From positions 25,157,971 to 25,221,970 of the forward strand of contig NC_003070.9 of NCBI RefSeq assembly GCF_000001735.4: DNA of 64,000 bases. Reading direction: 5' to 3'. A program made the translations under genes and the position numbers. The notes below the pieces were generated by a model. The model was not told the DNA's origin and made no database searches. It worked only from the letters and a program-made list of their open reading frames with translations. Each line of letters starts with the position of its first letter. Position 1 is the first letter of the stretch. Shown here in pieces: positions 35,532 through 47,549 of this stretch. Source of the stretch: Arabidopsis thaliana. Its lineage: Eukaryota > Streptophyta > Magnoliopsida > Brassicales > Brassicaceae.

Positions 35532-35636
35532 TTATATAAAGTGGAAAGCTTCTACCTAAGATTTTGAGATTATGTTTGCTTCTACCTAAGATTTTGAGAT
35601 TATATAAAGTGGAAAGCTTCTACCTAAGATTTTGAT
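35532..35636. repeat. Three copies of a 26-bp unit
   Basis: GCTTCTACCTAAGATTTTGA starts at 35548, 35578 and 35616. The preceding TATATAAAGTGGAAAGCT also occurs twice (35533 and 35601). It lies in the 3' flank shared by no coding frame. Confidence 0.85.
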
Positions 35637-35861
35637 GTATGCTTTAGTCACACTTTTGAAATTTTGCCTGGCACTTACATGCCTGTATCATTGTGACTAT
35701 TTAAACCCAAGAGTTTTCTAATAGAGACAATAAGAATAATTCAAATCTTGAAATTGATTAGTTTACGTGAAATGTAACATTTAACGAACTCTACCGAAAA
35801 CTCGAATCTTTTTATTTGATTATACAACAGTGACCAACAAGATGAGAGACTGAAAACACAT

Positions 35862-38781
35862 TCATGGTTTGGCTAGTAGAGAAATCTCAATCTCTTGAAG
35901 TGTTTTTCCTTTGGTTTCAATCACGTTCCGCTTCACGAACATCACCGCCATTAAACAGAACGTAGAAAACATCGAATATAGTAGCCGAGGACCAAGCTTC
36001 TCAAGCAATCTCAGAAAGAGTAAACCCACAAAGAAATTTATCACCTGTCCAACAAGATTCAACAATGTTAAGCAACCTTAGGAACGAAAACGCAACGATG
36101 ATAAAATCAACGAGTTTACTATTGTTACCCAATGCACAGACATGCAGAAAGCCATCGCTTTTGCTCTGATTCGACTTGGGAAGATCTCAGGGAGGAGTAA
36201 ACCTGGTACTGGACCAGCTCCTAAGGCGAATGTTAGCACAAACCTGTATCAGAAATGACAATTTTGTTTAGAACAAACAAATTATGGGTAAACATATTTC
36301 AGTTTTTCAATAAACACTTACACAAGAGTGCCACCGACAGACAAACACAACGCCGAAAAATGTGGTAAGTATGAACTTGTAGCACCAACTTGAAGTGCCA
36401 TTGCTGCTGCCTAATATACATCAAAACATAGGTGGGCTGTCACGCTAAAATCATATCAGCATAGGTAATAAGAAAAATGGAAAGGAAGCAAAACACAACA
36501 TACCATGCCAATAAAACTCCAAAGCAGAAGAAGCTTTCTTCCTACTTTATCCATCAACACCATCGCGATTACAGATCCTGATAATCAGAACAATGTTACA
36601 ATCCAAGATCCATATGATTGAAAAGACAGAAAAAAAAAAAAAGTGGAGGAGAAGGCTACTGTACCCAAGAGGTTTGAAACTCCAACAAATATGTTGCCTA
36701 GGTCCGATGGTACTCCAGCACTTTTGAATACGGTAGAAGAGAAATAAAAAACAGCATTTATACCAGATAGCTGTTGCAAAGCAAACAGGGTTGATCCAAT
36801 AAAAACAACTGCAAAAGGAACAAGTGAATAACAAAGTACTATACAGGAAACAAATAGACACAACAATCAACATACATGTTTGCAGTTCCTTCCGCGGGAC
36901 AAAAGCAAAGAGTTCTACATACCTCTTGAATGCCGACCATATAACAGCTCAGAGAGGCTCACAACATCTGGTTCATCCGTCTTGTCTAGATCTAGTTTGT
37001 ATAATTCTGCCATTGCTGTTTTCACATGAGACCCTCCAAGCAGCCTCTCAAACTCAGCTTCTGCTTCAGCTATCTTCCCTTGCTGCATAAGATGATGAGC
37101 GTTCAAAAGAAGTGATGACAAAAGGAAAGTAAAGAAGCTCTAATGTAAAATTCAGTGCAATTTTCAGCTCAGCATACGACAGAAAATTGTAAAATCTAAG
37201 ATGTGAATTCTGAAGCAGACCTTGAATAGCCACTGTGGAGACTCAGCACAGAGGAACATTCCCAGAGCGAGTAGTGCAGCAGGTATCGTTGAAAGCCAGA
37301 AACAGACACGCCACCTGGGTACCATAACAACATATATGATCAAAACGTATTAAATTATGATATAGAGAGTCCTACAAAAAGTTGATTCTACAAAAGAGTA
37401 TGGTAAGACTCTACAACAGGTGATAGTAACTTACCAACCCGTGATGTTATGGACTGGGATCCCTATAAACAGAGCTGCCATCAGTCCCAGACATGTAGCT
37501 ATCTGTATGAAGCTTCCATATGTTCCCCTAACAAAAGCTGGTGATACCTAGTCAAAATTGGGAAATTTGCATAAGAAGTCAAGCGGTTTCAAACTTCTTG
37601 TAGAGTAAGTTCTATATTCGGTGTGCATTGATATACCTCTGTCACATAGAGTGCTGCCACAGGTGGTCCAAGACCCATGCCAGTCCCAACCAAGAATCTT
37701 CCCAAAAGCATTACAGCTAAGCTGTTGCTAACTCCACTGAAAGAAACACATATTAGCATAAGCAACAAACCAAACTAGTAGAAACGAGGCCAACTCTTGC
37801 TAAAGGATCATAATATTTTGATATGAGCCACATCAAAATATACATTAGTGAGTGGGATTGGAATACTGGTAAGCTTAATTGGTTATTTGATTTGGTCTGC
37901 AAGATTTATCATAATTCAGCACTGTACATCTTTCTTAGAGAAATGAAACAGAGAATCGAATCTGGACCTAACATGTTGTAACCCTGAGACTTCTGGTAAA
38001 TTTATATAGTAGAACAGTCACTTGATATTTGCAGGTATCAGTGCTATCTAGACCAATTCATAAGTCTAGCTTAAAGGAACACTAGCAAAGAACCAGAGAT
38101 AGGAGGAAATTCCCAAATTACCTCACAAAAGCACCCAAAATCATAGGCAAAGCACAAATCTGAAAAGCTCTCCGTCTTCCAAACCCATCAGCAACTCCCC
38201 CACTGAATAAAGATCCGAGAAATGCACCACCAAGACATACACTAACCACCAAACCTTTCACATAAGAAGAAAACAGAACTTATAAAAGTAGTACATGTGA
38301 TGACCACTGCCATGACAAATACTAAGCAGGAGAAGTAATGAAAATACCTTCAGCTAATGTATCACCACTAAAACCAAGATCAGACGAAATGCTTTCAAGA
38401 GGTTCATTAACAACTCTGTAGCAACCAAAAAAAATAGCTCAACACAAGTAATCACAACAATATTCAAGAAGAAAAGCTAAAATCAATCACCAACCCTAAA
38501 TGGTAACCAAATAGAAACGACGAAATTGTAGCCACTAGAACATGCGGAAGAGAACACTTCCATGAAGGATTTGTAGTTTCCATTTCATTGTCCACATCAT
38601 TCTCTAAAAGACCTGAAGCCAAATTCGAAATTTCATCAGTTAAAATTTTTGAAACTCGTTTCTACAAAATGATGCATGTTTCGTGCGTACCTGAGCTGTC
38701 TTCGACGTCGATCATCGGAGAATAATCTCTCGATGACGTTCTCTTATACATCGAGGATGTTTCTCGTTGCAATCCCAACAT
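35862..38781 (-). CDS. pGlcT2: Plastid-type sugar transporter, major facilitator superfamily
   Basis: Thirteen exons: 38691-38781, 38495-38612, 38348-38415, 38122-38254, 37637-37736, 37435-37547, 37314-37221, 36923-37082, 36665-36808, 36504-36577, 36322-36410, 36129-36243 and 35862-36044; 493 residues. Sugar-porter hallmarks are present: GGVADGFGRRRAF in loop 2-3, AESPQWLFK in the central loop, QQLSGINAVFYFSS in TM7, MDKVGRKLLLL in loop 8-9, PEIFPSRIRAKAM after TM10, and ETKGKTLQEIE at the C-terminus. About twelve membrane helices are expected. It lacks a long transit peptide; the first ~50 residues are polar. I recall it as At1g67300, pGlcT2, a chloroplast-envelope hexose facilitator related to pGlcT; location and substrate rest on that recall. 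Confidence 0.93.
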
Positions 38782-40211
38782 TCGTCAGCTAAGATTTTGC
38801 CAGATTCTTCTAGATCGCTTGATTTCACTGAGTATGATTCAGATTAGGAATCGTTCGACGAACACAGAGAGAGGAGAGCTAAATCGTTAGATACAGCGAA
38901 GAAACACGAACAATTGTTGAGAATCTGGATAGAGAAAGAAGACGAGAGGAAGAAGAACACATACAGATCGAGATGAGAGAAGAGAGATCGGAGAAGCTTC
39001 TTCTTCTACTTCTTCTGAGTTCTTCTGTGTCAATGAGAAGCATCTGTGAAAAATGGCGGTGGTTGCTAAAGTGCGCTTGGGTTCGATAGAGACAAGACAA
39101 CAAAAAAACTTTGCTGAATCATTAAATTTTCTCCTTTGCGTCAATTTAACGGTTGGATTGACGCACGTGTCACTTCTACGTCTTTTTTTTTTCTATGGAA
39201 GGACCATGGAGAATGTTTTAGACATTTTCATGATTTAGATATTTTGGAACGAATTAACTAATAGCAACTTGACAAAAAATTAATTCAGCTAGATAAAATT
39301 TCATTTTTATCATTTACTCAAATAATGCAATTTTTATGTTATTATAAATAATGATTTTAGATTCATAATAAATAATTAAATAAATCTTCAAACTATTTCA
39401 CAACAAACAAGTTTTAATAACCGTAACACAAATATTAAAGATGTAAATGTTCGTCTCTAAATGAATGATCGTAAAAACTAAATTAGAAAAGCTAAAGTGG
39501 AATATCATTCAACTCATTTCTCTCCAAAATTTGAATACTAAAGAATGATTTTCTGAGGTTTTATTTTTGTATCAAAAATATTGACTTTCTTTAAATTTTT
39601 ATCAATAAATTGTTAATTTCAAAAATCATTAATTGAGAATTTTAAAATTTTGATGAATTACTATTGGTTAATAGTTATGAGAAATGGTTCAGTATGAATA
39701 AATAGTACATTTATAACTAAACATTGAATGTTCTTCTTAATTGGTGTGATAATGAGGGAGTATAAAAGAGTTGAACAAAAAAATAATTATAAATAATCTA
39801 TTCATTCAAATATTTTTTGCTGAACAAACTGAACTATTTGCACCAAAAAAGATTCATACTATTTCATTCCTTAACTTTTGGATTGAAATTATAAGACTAA
39901 CTATTTATTAGAACACAAAACACAACAGTAAAATCACCTTAAGAAACAAAAAAAAAAACATGATATCACAAATTTGTATATGTACATTGTTTTCCTTGTC
40001 CAACACATCAAAGCCTTTAAGCTTTTCAAGTTAGTCCCAATAAAAGACCATTTACAGAAACTACTAACAAGAGCTCTTCCTTGTTTTCTTCTTTGCATGC
40101 AACTTCACAAAATCTAAACTATTCAGTTATTCACTCTTGAAACTTCACAAAATCTACAGACACTATTAAACCTCTAAATTCACAGAGATGTTCTTGCCTG
40201 TCTTTCCCCTC
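38782..40211. other. Spacer between pGlcT2 promoter and CAMTA4 3' end
   Basis: pGlcT2 leader and promoter occupy the left ~400 bp, including the ABRE-like site at 39163. The middle is AT-rich with no feature I can support. The right ~250 bp is CAMTA4 3' untranslated region. Confidence 0.55.
39163..39171. promoter_or_regulatory. G-box / ABRE-like site upstream of pGlcT2
   Basis: GCACGTGTC, a CACGTG G-box with ABRE flanks, about 385 bp upstream of the ATG. bZIP or bHLH/PIF binding is possible; only the motif is seen. Confidence 0.4.
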
Positions 40212-43200
40212 TCAAGGCAATGAAAACAAAGTGTCATATTCCATATCAGCTATGTCGAACAACCCATCATCGTCCTCTCCAACTAATGTCTCTGTTTTTC
40301 CAAGCTCAGCCTGCAAATATTCAAGCATCTTCATTATTATCATATAACTTGTGACAAGAAACACTAAGAGCAAGTCCACTATGATGATTTATAACTTTGA
40401 TTCATCTCTTGTAAACTACTAACCTTTGTCTGACAATATCTCTTGAGCACTCGGTGGTATTGCTGGCGAGCCTCTGGAGAGTTAGACATCGATAGAACAC
40501 GAGAGAAAGCCTCGTTCACTGCAACATCTACTTTCTGTTTGCGGAACACCTTGAGAATGTCTTCGTCTTCACTGTCCTCTGTACTCTCTACGTCTTGTCT
40601 GAACCCTCTTAGTCCAACTCCTTTTCTTCTCCACCTGAGTACAACCTTATCTAAAATTCTTACTGCCCAACAGATTACTTTGTAATTTTTCCTTATTTGG
40701 TAACCTCGCACATGAGCCTGCCAGAATTAGAAGAGAATAAAGAGCTGCACGAGAAGCCAAAGGCTAATGGGAAACAACTATGTTCATCTCACTAAAGCTG
40801 TTAAAATACCTGAATCTTTACAACTTTCTGGCGAAGCTCTAGAAAACATTTACGATCTTTATAGCCACGAAAATTCTTCTGAATAGATAAAGCTGCTGAA
40901 TTGTAGTTCCTGCCCTTTCCAAACGTTAGCTTTGACATGGCCGAGATCCCTTCTATATCTTCACAATACATCCCATACTCTTGTAAGCAAGCAACCAAAG
41001 CTGCTTCTCTTTGTTTTCGCTTTCTGAATGAATGTGCGCGAAAAGCTGCTTGGATTCTTGCAGCTGCTTGAGCTGCATTTCGTACTGCAGCCAGTGTGTC
41101 TTTCAATGACACTTGATCCTCGTTACCGGAAGGACTTTGTTCTGAGATGGAATTCAAAGTTTTCTCAGTTTGCACTTGAGCAGTGTCTTTTGAATTCTCG
41201 GTTTCTTCAAGTGTGAGCGATGAGAGATGGTTTGTTAACGCCACCTCTGACAGATAACCTGCAAGACCCTTGTGGCCATTAGAGGCAGCTATTGAAGCTG
41301 CAGTTTTGCCATTTGGATCTTGCCGACTTGGATCAGTCACTGCTCCAGCCGATGCCCCTGAAGCTATAAGGGCAGCCACCATTTTTTCACTGCCACAGCA
41401 GAGAACACAGTATTGGTTATTTTGATTCATTTGAAGCTATTGTCTAAGAAAGATTCCATCTTAAACTCCTTTTTACAGGTGACCAAGTGATAACATTCTT
41501 TTACTTATGAAATTATGATGCTAAAACATCAAGACACTATTTTCTACTCGAATCAACAAAGTTGAAATGAGACTGTTAGTCTACTCTTTATCGGCTACTC
41601 ACCTTCCAAATTGTGCAGCCCAATGAAGAGCGCTCCATCCCTTAATATCACGAAAATCTACATTGACTCCATGAGCAAGGATTGGATAAAATGCCCACTC
41701 GAAGCCAAGGCCTGCAACCATATGGATAATACCTTGTTCCTGCTTTGACAAAGAACACGTTATGTAATCTTCATCACATGATCTTGAAGACAGCCATGTA
41801 TCCAGCTTGTCTTTAAGCAGTTCCTGTAGAAGCCAATCAACTGTACTTGTTGATGATGCACTGCCATCTATGATCGTTCCTATGACATGTCTCCATTGAT
41901 CATCATCAGCTTTCAGTTTCGTCAACAGCTTATCATTGCCAGACTCTAAGTTACTTTTTCTTTCCGACGATCGGTCTGATAGAAGTGTTTGCACAAACCT
42001 TACAAGTAATATAAGCTCATTTGGACTTGTGGACATATCAGAGGTCTGTGGCTCACTGCATTTAGGGCAACATGTGTCAGGCTTCTCACGATACTCAAAT
42101 TCCCTTATTTCACTACACAAGAGTCCATCTCCAGAAGTAATGCATAAATTGACTTTTCCAGGACCACATTGAGGGGCTTCACACCGTATAACACCTTCTT
42201 TAATGATCTCAAAAGGAACTTGAGCATTCCCAAACATGCAAGACCATGTAGATTCTGTTGGATCACAGAGAAATGATCCAATGATTATCACCTGCATTGT
42301 CAAAATGAAATTTCAAAACGGAAAAATCTAACTGATCAGTGATCACCAACATTTGTTCTAACCAGGCAAGAAGATAACCATGAGAGAACATTTATGCACT
42401 TCCACATAAGTCTCAACGAAATATTACGGATGGTGTAAGTGTAAGAGATTAGACCTTTGTAGTTTCATTCGCGTAACCCCAGTCTGGTGATATGTCCTGG
42501 ATAGTAAACTTTTGATTATGAGCACCTGTAACTCTCATTTCTTGCTCGAAAGGCAGACCGATTTTCATTCCGTCCTCCATCATTCCACAGTATTCACCAT
42601 TATTCTCAGGAGCTACCAGTGCAGAATAAGAAGCAGGAAGTTGGAAAGAACCAAGATCTTGAGGCAACAAAAATGTAGCTGAAATTTAAGACAACAGGAA
42701 CTTTTTATCAGACCGCTGTTATACTATATACGAAGCCCAAAAGTATTCTTTAGCAAAGCAGATAACATACATTGGTCAACCTGATTGCTGTAACTCCAAT
42801 TTGAGTCTTCCTGCAATCCAGCTAGCAATCCTTTTGCAGAACTTGGTGTGCTTCCCTGCTTCCACGAAAAGTAAATAAATTTCTAGATTGGAAAATTGTT
42901 ACTTATTAGTTTGGAAAATCTACTCTTAAACTACTATTAGAGATTAGAAAATCATAACACATATGGTTCGTTCACCGTGTTCCTCTGTATGAAGTAACTG
43001 TTAGGATTCTTTCTGTTCATAGTTTATAGATACAAGATAGTCATCCGTGTTTGATTCCACAAAGTATATGAGAGAGTTACCTCAGAGTTAAGAGGTATAG
43101 AAGCCTCACATGCCTCCAACACATCTTTCCAAGATTCAGACCCTTGATCTCCACTCCCTCCTGTACCACCTGTAAACAGATTGCTTCTTACTCTTCCTAA

Positions 43201-44866
43201 AAACTATATACCATTCTTCATTTCCACGCATACACGAGACAAGCAAGACTACAAGGGCATACTAAAGCTACTTCATATAGATGAATAAATTACAGATCGT
43301 CCATAAAGTTTGCTACAGTCAATGAATGACCATTGAAACCTTCTCAGACAGACTAGTGAAACTCAAGTGAATGAACATAAATATTTTCCCTGAATATTGA
43401 ATAGCATCAAAATCATCTAGTGAGGAAATAGAAAGAAAAAACTGAGTATCGAAACCAATACTGTATAACTTTGGCGTACCTGAAGGTCCTGAACCATTCT
43501 TTACGAGCATGAGATTGCTAGAATGGTATTCGGCTCCACCAACATACCCTCCATAGCATCTCTCTAGTTTGTTAGAATCATTCTTGGCACTGTATTGGGC
43601 TCCAAAATTGCCTCCATAACATCTCTCTAGTTTGTTATTCTCTGGTCTCTGATATACAGTTGTTGGTTGAGCAAGGTGATCTATGTCACTGTACTCTAAA
43701 AACTGGAGACTATCAAGACTTTCTGGTTGAATGTAGTGTGGATCAACAGAATTAACATGTTCATCTCCGATACTCAGTTGTTCCTTAAGCATCTTTAAAG
43801 CCTGTCCAAACTCAGAAGAACTTGCACTGCCTTCCAAGTTAGAGTTAACCTCTGCAACGCCCGGCGAAGTAGAAGACTGCTGATATATGTCCGAAGAATC
43901 ACCAATGTACTGATTGTAGCTTACATTTTGAGTGGAAAGAATTGGTGCAAACTGATAAACTTGTCCACCAGTTTGTTGTCCCTGAAAAGTTAAGCCAGCC
44001 ATAACGTCATACAATGAAACTCAGGTTCCAGCTTTAGTATAACAAATATTTTGCTTATTCAGAGAAGTCACCTCTTCTCGTTCGCTTACATCCCTGTAAT
44101 GAACAAGGACAATATGCTCGTATTCCCTGATATAGAAAGCAATAAACTTTATCTTCATTTTTGAGAAAAACAAACAGGAGTAACTTGTATACACATATGA
44201 GTACATTCTGACTACTCACGGATCTAACATCCAGTAGATACGCCTCCGAAAAGTAGGGTCTTGCTCTCCATGAGCATAATAACAATTCAATGCCTCAGCG
44301 TTACCCACCTATTTCACAAACACATCAATCAAATAGTCATTAACAACCTTAAGAACAACCAACATATCTAAAGTAAGAATGTAAGAAGTATCTAAGATCA
44401 AAAGTTCACTATCTCTAATACCTTAAGTCGTTCATGTGCTTCAGCAATAGCTCTACCATCTCTTTTTCTCCGCCATTGATGACCATCTTTACGAAAGAAT
44501 TTAAGAACCCTTTTATTGAAAAGCAACAAAGACCCACCTAAGAGACGAGAGTTTACCAAAATTGATCATCAAATCAAACCCCGAATCAAAAACCAAACCA
44601 GTTAAAGTCAGAAAGCAAGTCAACCAAACATACTTGTAGGTCTTTGAGGAGCTGTATTAGTAAGCGTCAAGCTTTCATGATTCTGCAATATGAAGAGTAC
44701 CTCAGGAGGTTTCAACCAACGGCTATGAGCTTCTTGATACAGAGTACTAATTTCATATTCTGAGAAGAAGAAAAAAACGAAAAATGTAGTCTTAGTCATC
44801 GAAATACATAAAGTTTGATGCTTTCGAGGAAAATGAAGAAACCCCTCAAAACTCACCAGATTGCAT
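40212..44866 (-). CDS. CAMTA4: Calmodulin-binding transcription activator CAMTA4
   Basis: Thirteen exons in my model: 44857-44866, 44634-44759, 44422-44537, 44220-44308, 44072-44126, 43480-43981, 43081-43169, 42771-42855, 42455-42678, 41603-42291, 40810-41389, 40424-40717 and 40212-40310, about 985 residues. The first exon codes for only MQS plus one base. Domains in order: CG-1 DNA-binding domain (about 5-130, with the basic block KRVLKFFRKDGHQWRRKRDG), a long Ser/Gln-rich linker, TIG/IPT domain (about 433-515, starting VIIIGSFLCD), ankyrin repeats (about 620-720, GWSALHWAAQFG), and three IQ motifs (about 773, 829 and 850: ARIQAAFRAHSFRKR, SIQKNFRGYKDRK, KIQAHVRGYQIRK). It binds CGCG-box DNA and calmodulin, linking calcium to stress transcription. 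My length is near but maybe not equal to the published protein. Confidence 0.95.
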
Positions 44867-44922
44867 AACGACTGGTGACGAATTGAAGTAGAGTAAGTCA
44901 ATCTATCAAGACAAACATGAGA

Positions 44923-45156
44923 TCAAGTTTGGTTCGGAAGAGAGATAAGGATCGGAGCTCGAGACAGACAGGAGTTGCTAAACCAGTACGATAGACAAAG
45001 AAGAAGAGAAGATAGAGACAAAAGAAGGTGTAATAATTTGACTATGGACTGACGAAATAAAGAATCTGAAGGATTAGCAGGAGGGTTCCGACAGATAGCC
45101 ACGAAGATGGTTGCTATGTCACAGGTAAAGGAATTATCCTCTGCGACGCTACTCAT
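44923..45156 (-). other. Upstream reading frame in the CAMTA4 leader
   Basis: A 77-codon frame starts MSSVAEDNSFT at 45156 and ends 56 bp before the CAMTA4 start codon. It contains a Leu/Ser-rich hydrophobic run (LLHLLLSLSSLLLCLS). I see no splice pair that would remove it. If transcription starts upstream of 45156 it would be an uORF; I do not claim a stable product. Confidence 0.4.
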
Positions 45157-47549
45157 TTTATTATTAGTTCTTCTATAATTGATACCCACGTGGCATGATC
45201 TTAGAGTGTCGCAGATTTTATTTCTATGGAGTCGGCAAAAATAAATTAAAATAAATTAAAATTAACATGTGTGAAATCATGGTGGTTTAGACGACAATTA
45301 CGGAATTAGCCCTTTGTCGTTTGACTTTTGACTTGTGTAGTGTACGTAGAGAAATTAGCACGTCGGCACGACGATTAAAAGTAGTACAATTTGCCTGTGA
45401 AAAACTTGAGGGTACAATTGACAATCTGTTATTATTTCTTTGTGTAATCTACATCAAAGTAAAGGAGAAAAAAGTGTCCAAGAAAATGATATTTGGCTGC
45501 ATAGCATTTTCTTGAATTAGGAATTGGGTGATAAGGTTTTATTCAAGAACATGACAAAATAAAAAAGGTGGTATTGAGATGTAACAAAAGTCAAAAGATA
45601 TATCGACAAAAAAAAAATTGGATTGGTGTCCTATTTTTAATGCATTTTTTTAAATGTCTTTATTTACTATTTTGTGAATTGATATACTAAAAAAATTATC
45701 AGCAACAAATATGTGATCTATACATATTTTGTGTTGAACCAAGTAGCTTTGGTACAATGGTAAAAAGAGGTAATTTCTACTATTTGGGTTCGAGTAAAAT
45801 TGGTCATTGAGGTTCGAACAATTTAACATAGATTTGTTGGACCTGAAGATTAATCTTTGGATCTATGAAGTTTTTAAAGTCACCTAAATTAAATATCGTA
45901 TACATTTGACATTATTAGCTCTCTAAAAAAATTTAACGGTTACCATAGTTAAAGCGGATAAATATGTTTATTGATTAAACTATTTTTATTTATCACTTAT
46001 AAATATACTCTATTGTAGTAATGTACTTTTTAAAAGAAAAAAATTCACTACAGATCAATTAGTCTTTTACATAAAAATAAAGTTGATCCCCTGCAAATTA
46101 TTGTACATCCCAAAAATAGAATCCGTTACGATCTAGTTTACTAAGAATTTAGTCCGTTTCGTCCGTAACATTCTTTCAAAATCTAAGTATCTATCTTTTA
46201 ATTATTATGCTTTGAAAGAGAGAAACAACCGCATTCACGAATCATAATCACAATGTTTCCCAAAATTGTGAAAAATAATGTTCCAAAACTCGATTCAACA
46301 GCTTGTTCATAAATTTAACGATATACTATGGAGTTGAATGTTTTTCCTCCATTGTCATCTTCAATGCTTCCTATTTAATTATGATCACCTACCATCAATA
46401 ATTATTCTATATTCCATTATCTTCTCTAGCAGTTTCTTTTGTACGATGTTGGGCAAACAAAGAAATATAAATATAGTAAGAACTTACATCATTAATCATT
46501 TATATCTGTCAAGTTCGGTTCAATCTTGTCCTTCTTGCTTTCATGTAATAAATTACATGTTGGTGACCCTCTCCTCTCTTTTGTTGCATATTTGAAGTAC
46601 AAATATTTCAAAATACACATAATTTAACTCTTTGAGAATTGGTATTTGCATACGGATAAAATAGTTTTCTCATACAAATTTAGTTAAACGTGATTTAATA
46701 AAGTGTAATTTAAGGATTAATTTGGATCAAAACCCAATCCCATAAAATCAATTTGAGCAAAAAAAAAAAACAAACAATATGTACAATTTTAAGTGGTTCA
46801 CCTACAAAATGAGAGGTACATCCTCTAATTAATTTATGTTACAGATTTTAATATATTAAAAAGTTAGTAGTTATAATTTTTTTCATTTTCATCTTAAAAA
46901 ACAGAGGTAAAAAAAAATAAAAGAGAAAATTCTAGAAAAAAACAAATAAACATGAAATATACCCCAAAATATTTTGAATAGACATTATTATTCTAATGTA
47001 ATTTAGAAGTTTCGCCTAGTAACCGCGGTTACTAGCTAGATATTCCCATTTTTTACAGTGTATCCAAGAGATTAAATTTCGTAACTCAACAGAGAACTTA
47101 CTTCTCTCCACTCTCAACATCTCTTCATATTCACCTTCACTCACATTGTCCACTTCAAAAATGTACATCTAAGATAGTAGTAGCAACAACAACCATAATA
47201 ACTACAATAACAATGGCTTGTGGTCAAATCTTATATCATACAGTTGAATATTTTATTAAAAAGTCACGAGGATAGATGTGTCAGTCATAGTGTGAGTAAG
47301 AGATTCACTTCAGTTTCATTGATTTCTTTGAATAGTTAAAGAAACATGTTCATGATTTAAACTCGCACAACATGACAATATTGGAACAAAAGGAAGCATA
47401 TGCCTAACATATGCGTAATGTTTTTTTTTCTTGATATAGGTATGCTTGGCTTTTAAAAACATGGTACTATCATCAAACAGGTTTGGCATCAACTTAAAGA
47501 TTTAAATTTTTAATATTATGTCACGGATTACATTGAAACCATAAGGAGA
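45157..47549. other. Spacer between CAMTA4 promoter and primase 3' end
   Basis: CAMTA4 promoter on the left. A tRNA-like fragment lies near 45738-45800, and a perfect 20-bp palindrome at 47016-47035. The rest is AT-rich with no protein-like frame. Confidence 0.5.
47016..47035. repeat. Perfect 20-bp palindrome
   Basis: CTAGTAACCGCGGTTACTAG equals its own reverse complement. It is GC-richer than its surroundings. Confidence 0.9.

Larger units (their letters stand above)
35191..35861. other. Spacer between GLOX1 promoter and pGlcT2 3' end
   Basis: Contains the GLOX1 TATA box and a small tandem repeat at 35532-35636. The right part is the pGlcT2 3' untranslated region. Confidence 0.55.

Noticed and set aside
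45736..45830. tRNA-like sequence with A-box-like TACAATGGTA and GGGTTCGAG
   Set aside because: It does not fold into a full cloverleaf by eye and the acceptor ends do not pair; at most a worn SINE or tRNA-derived relic.
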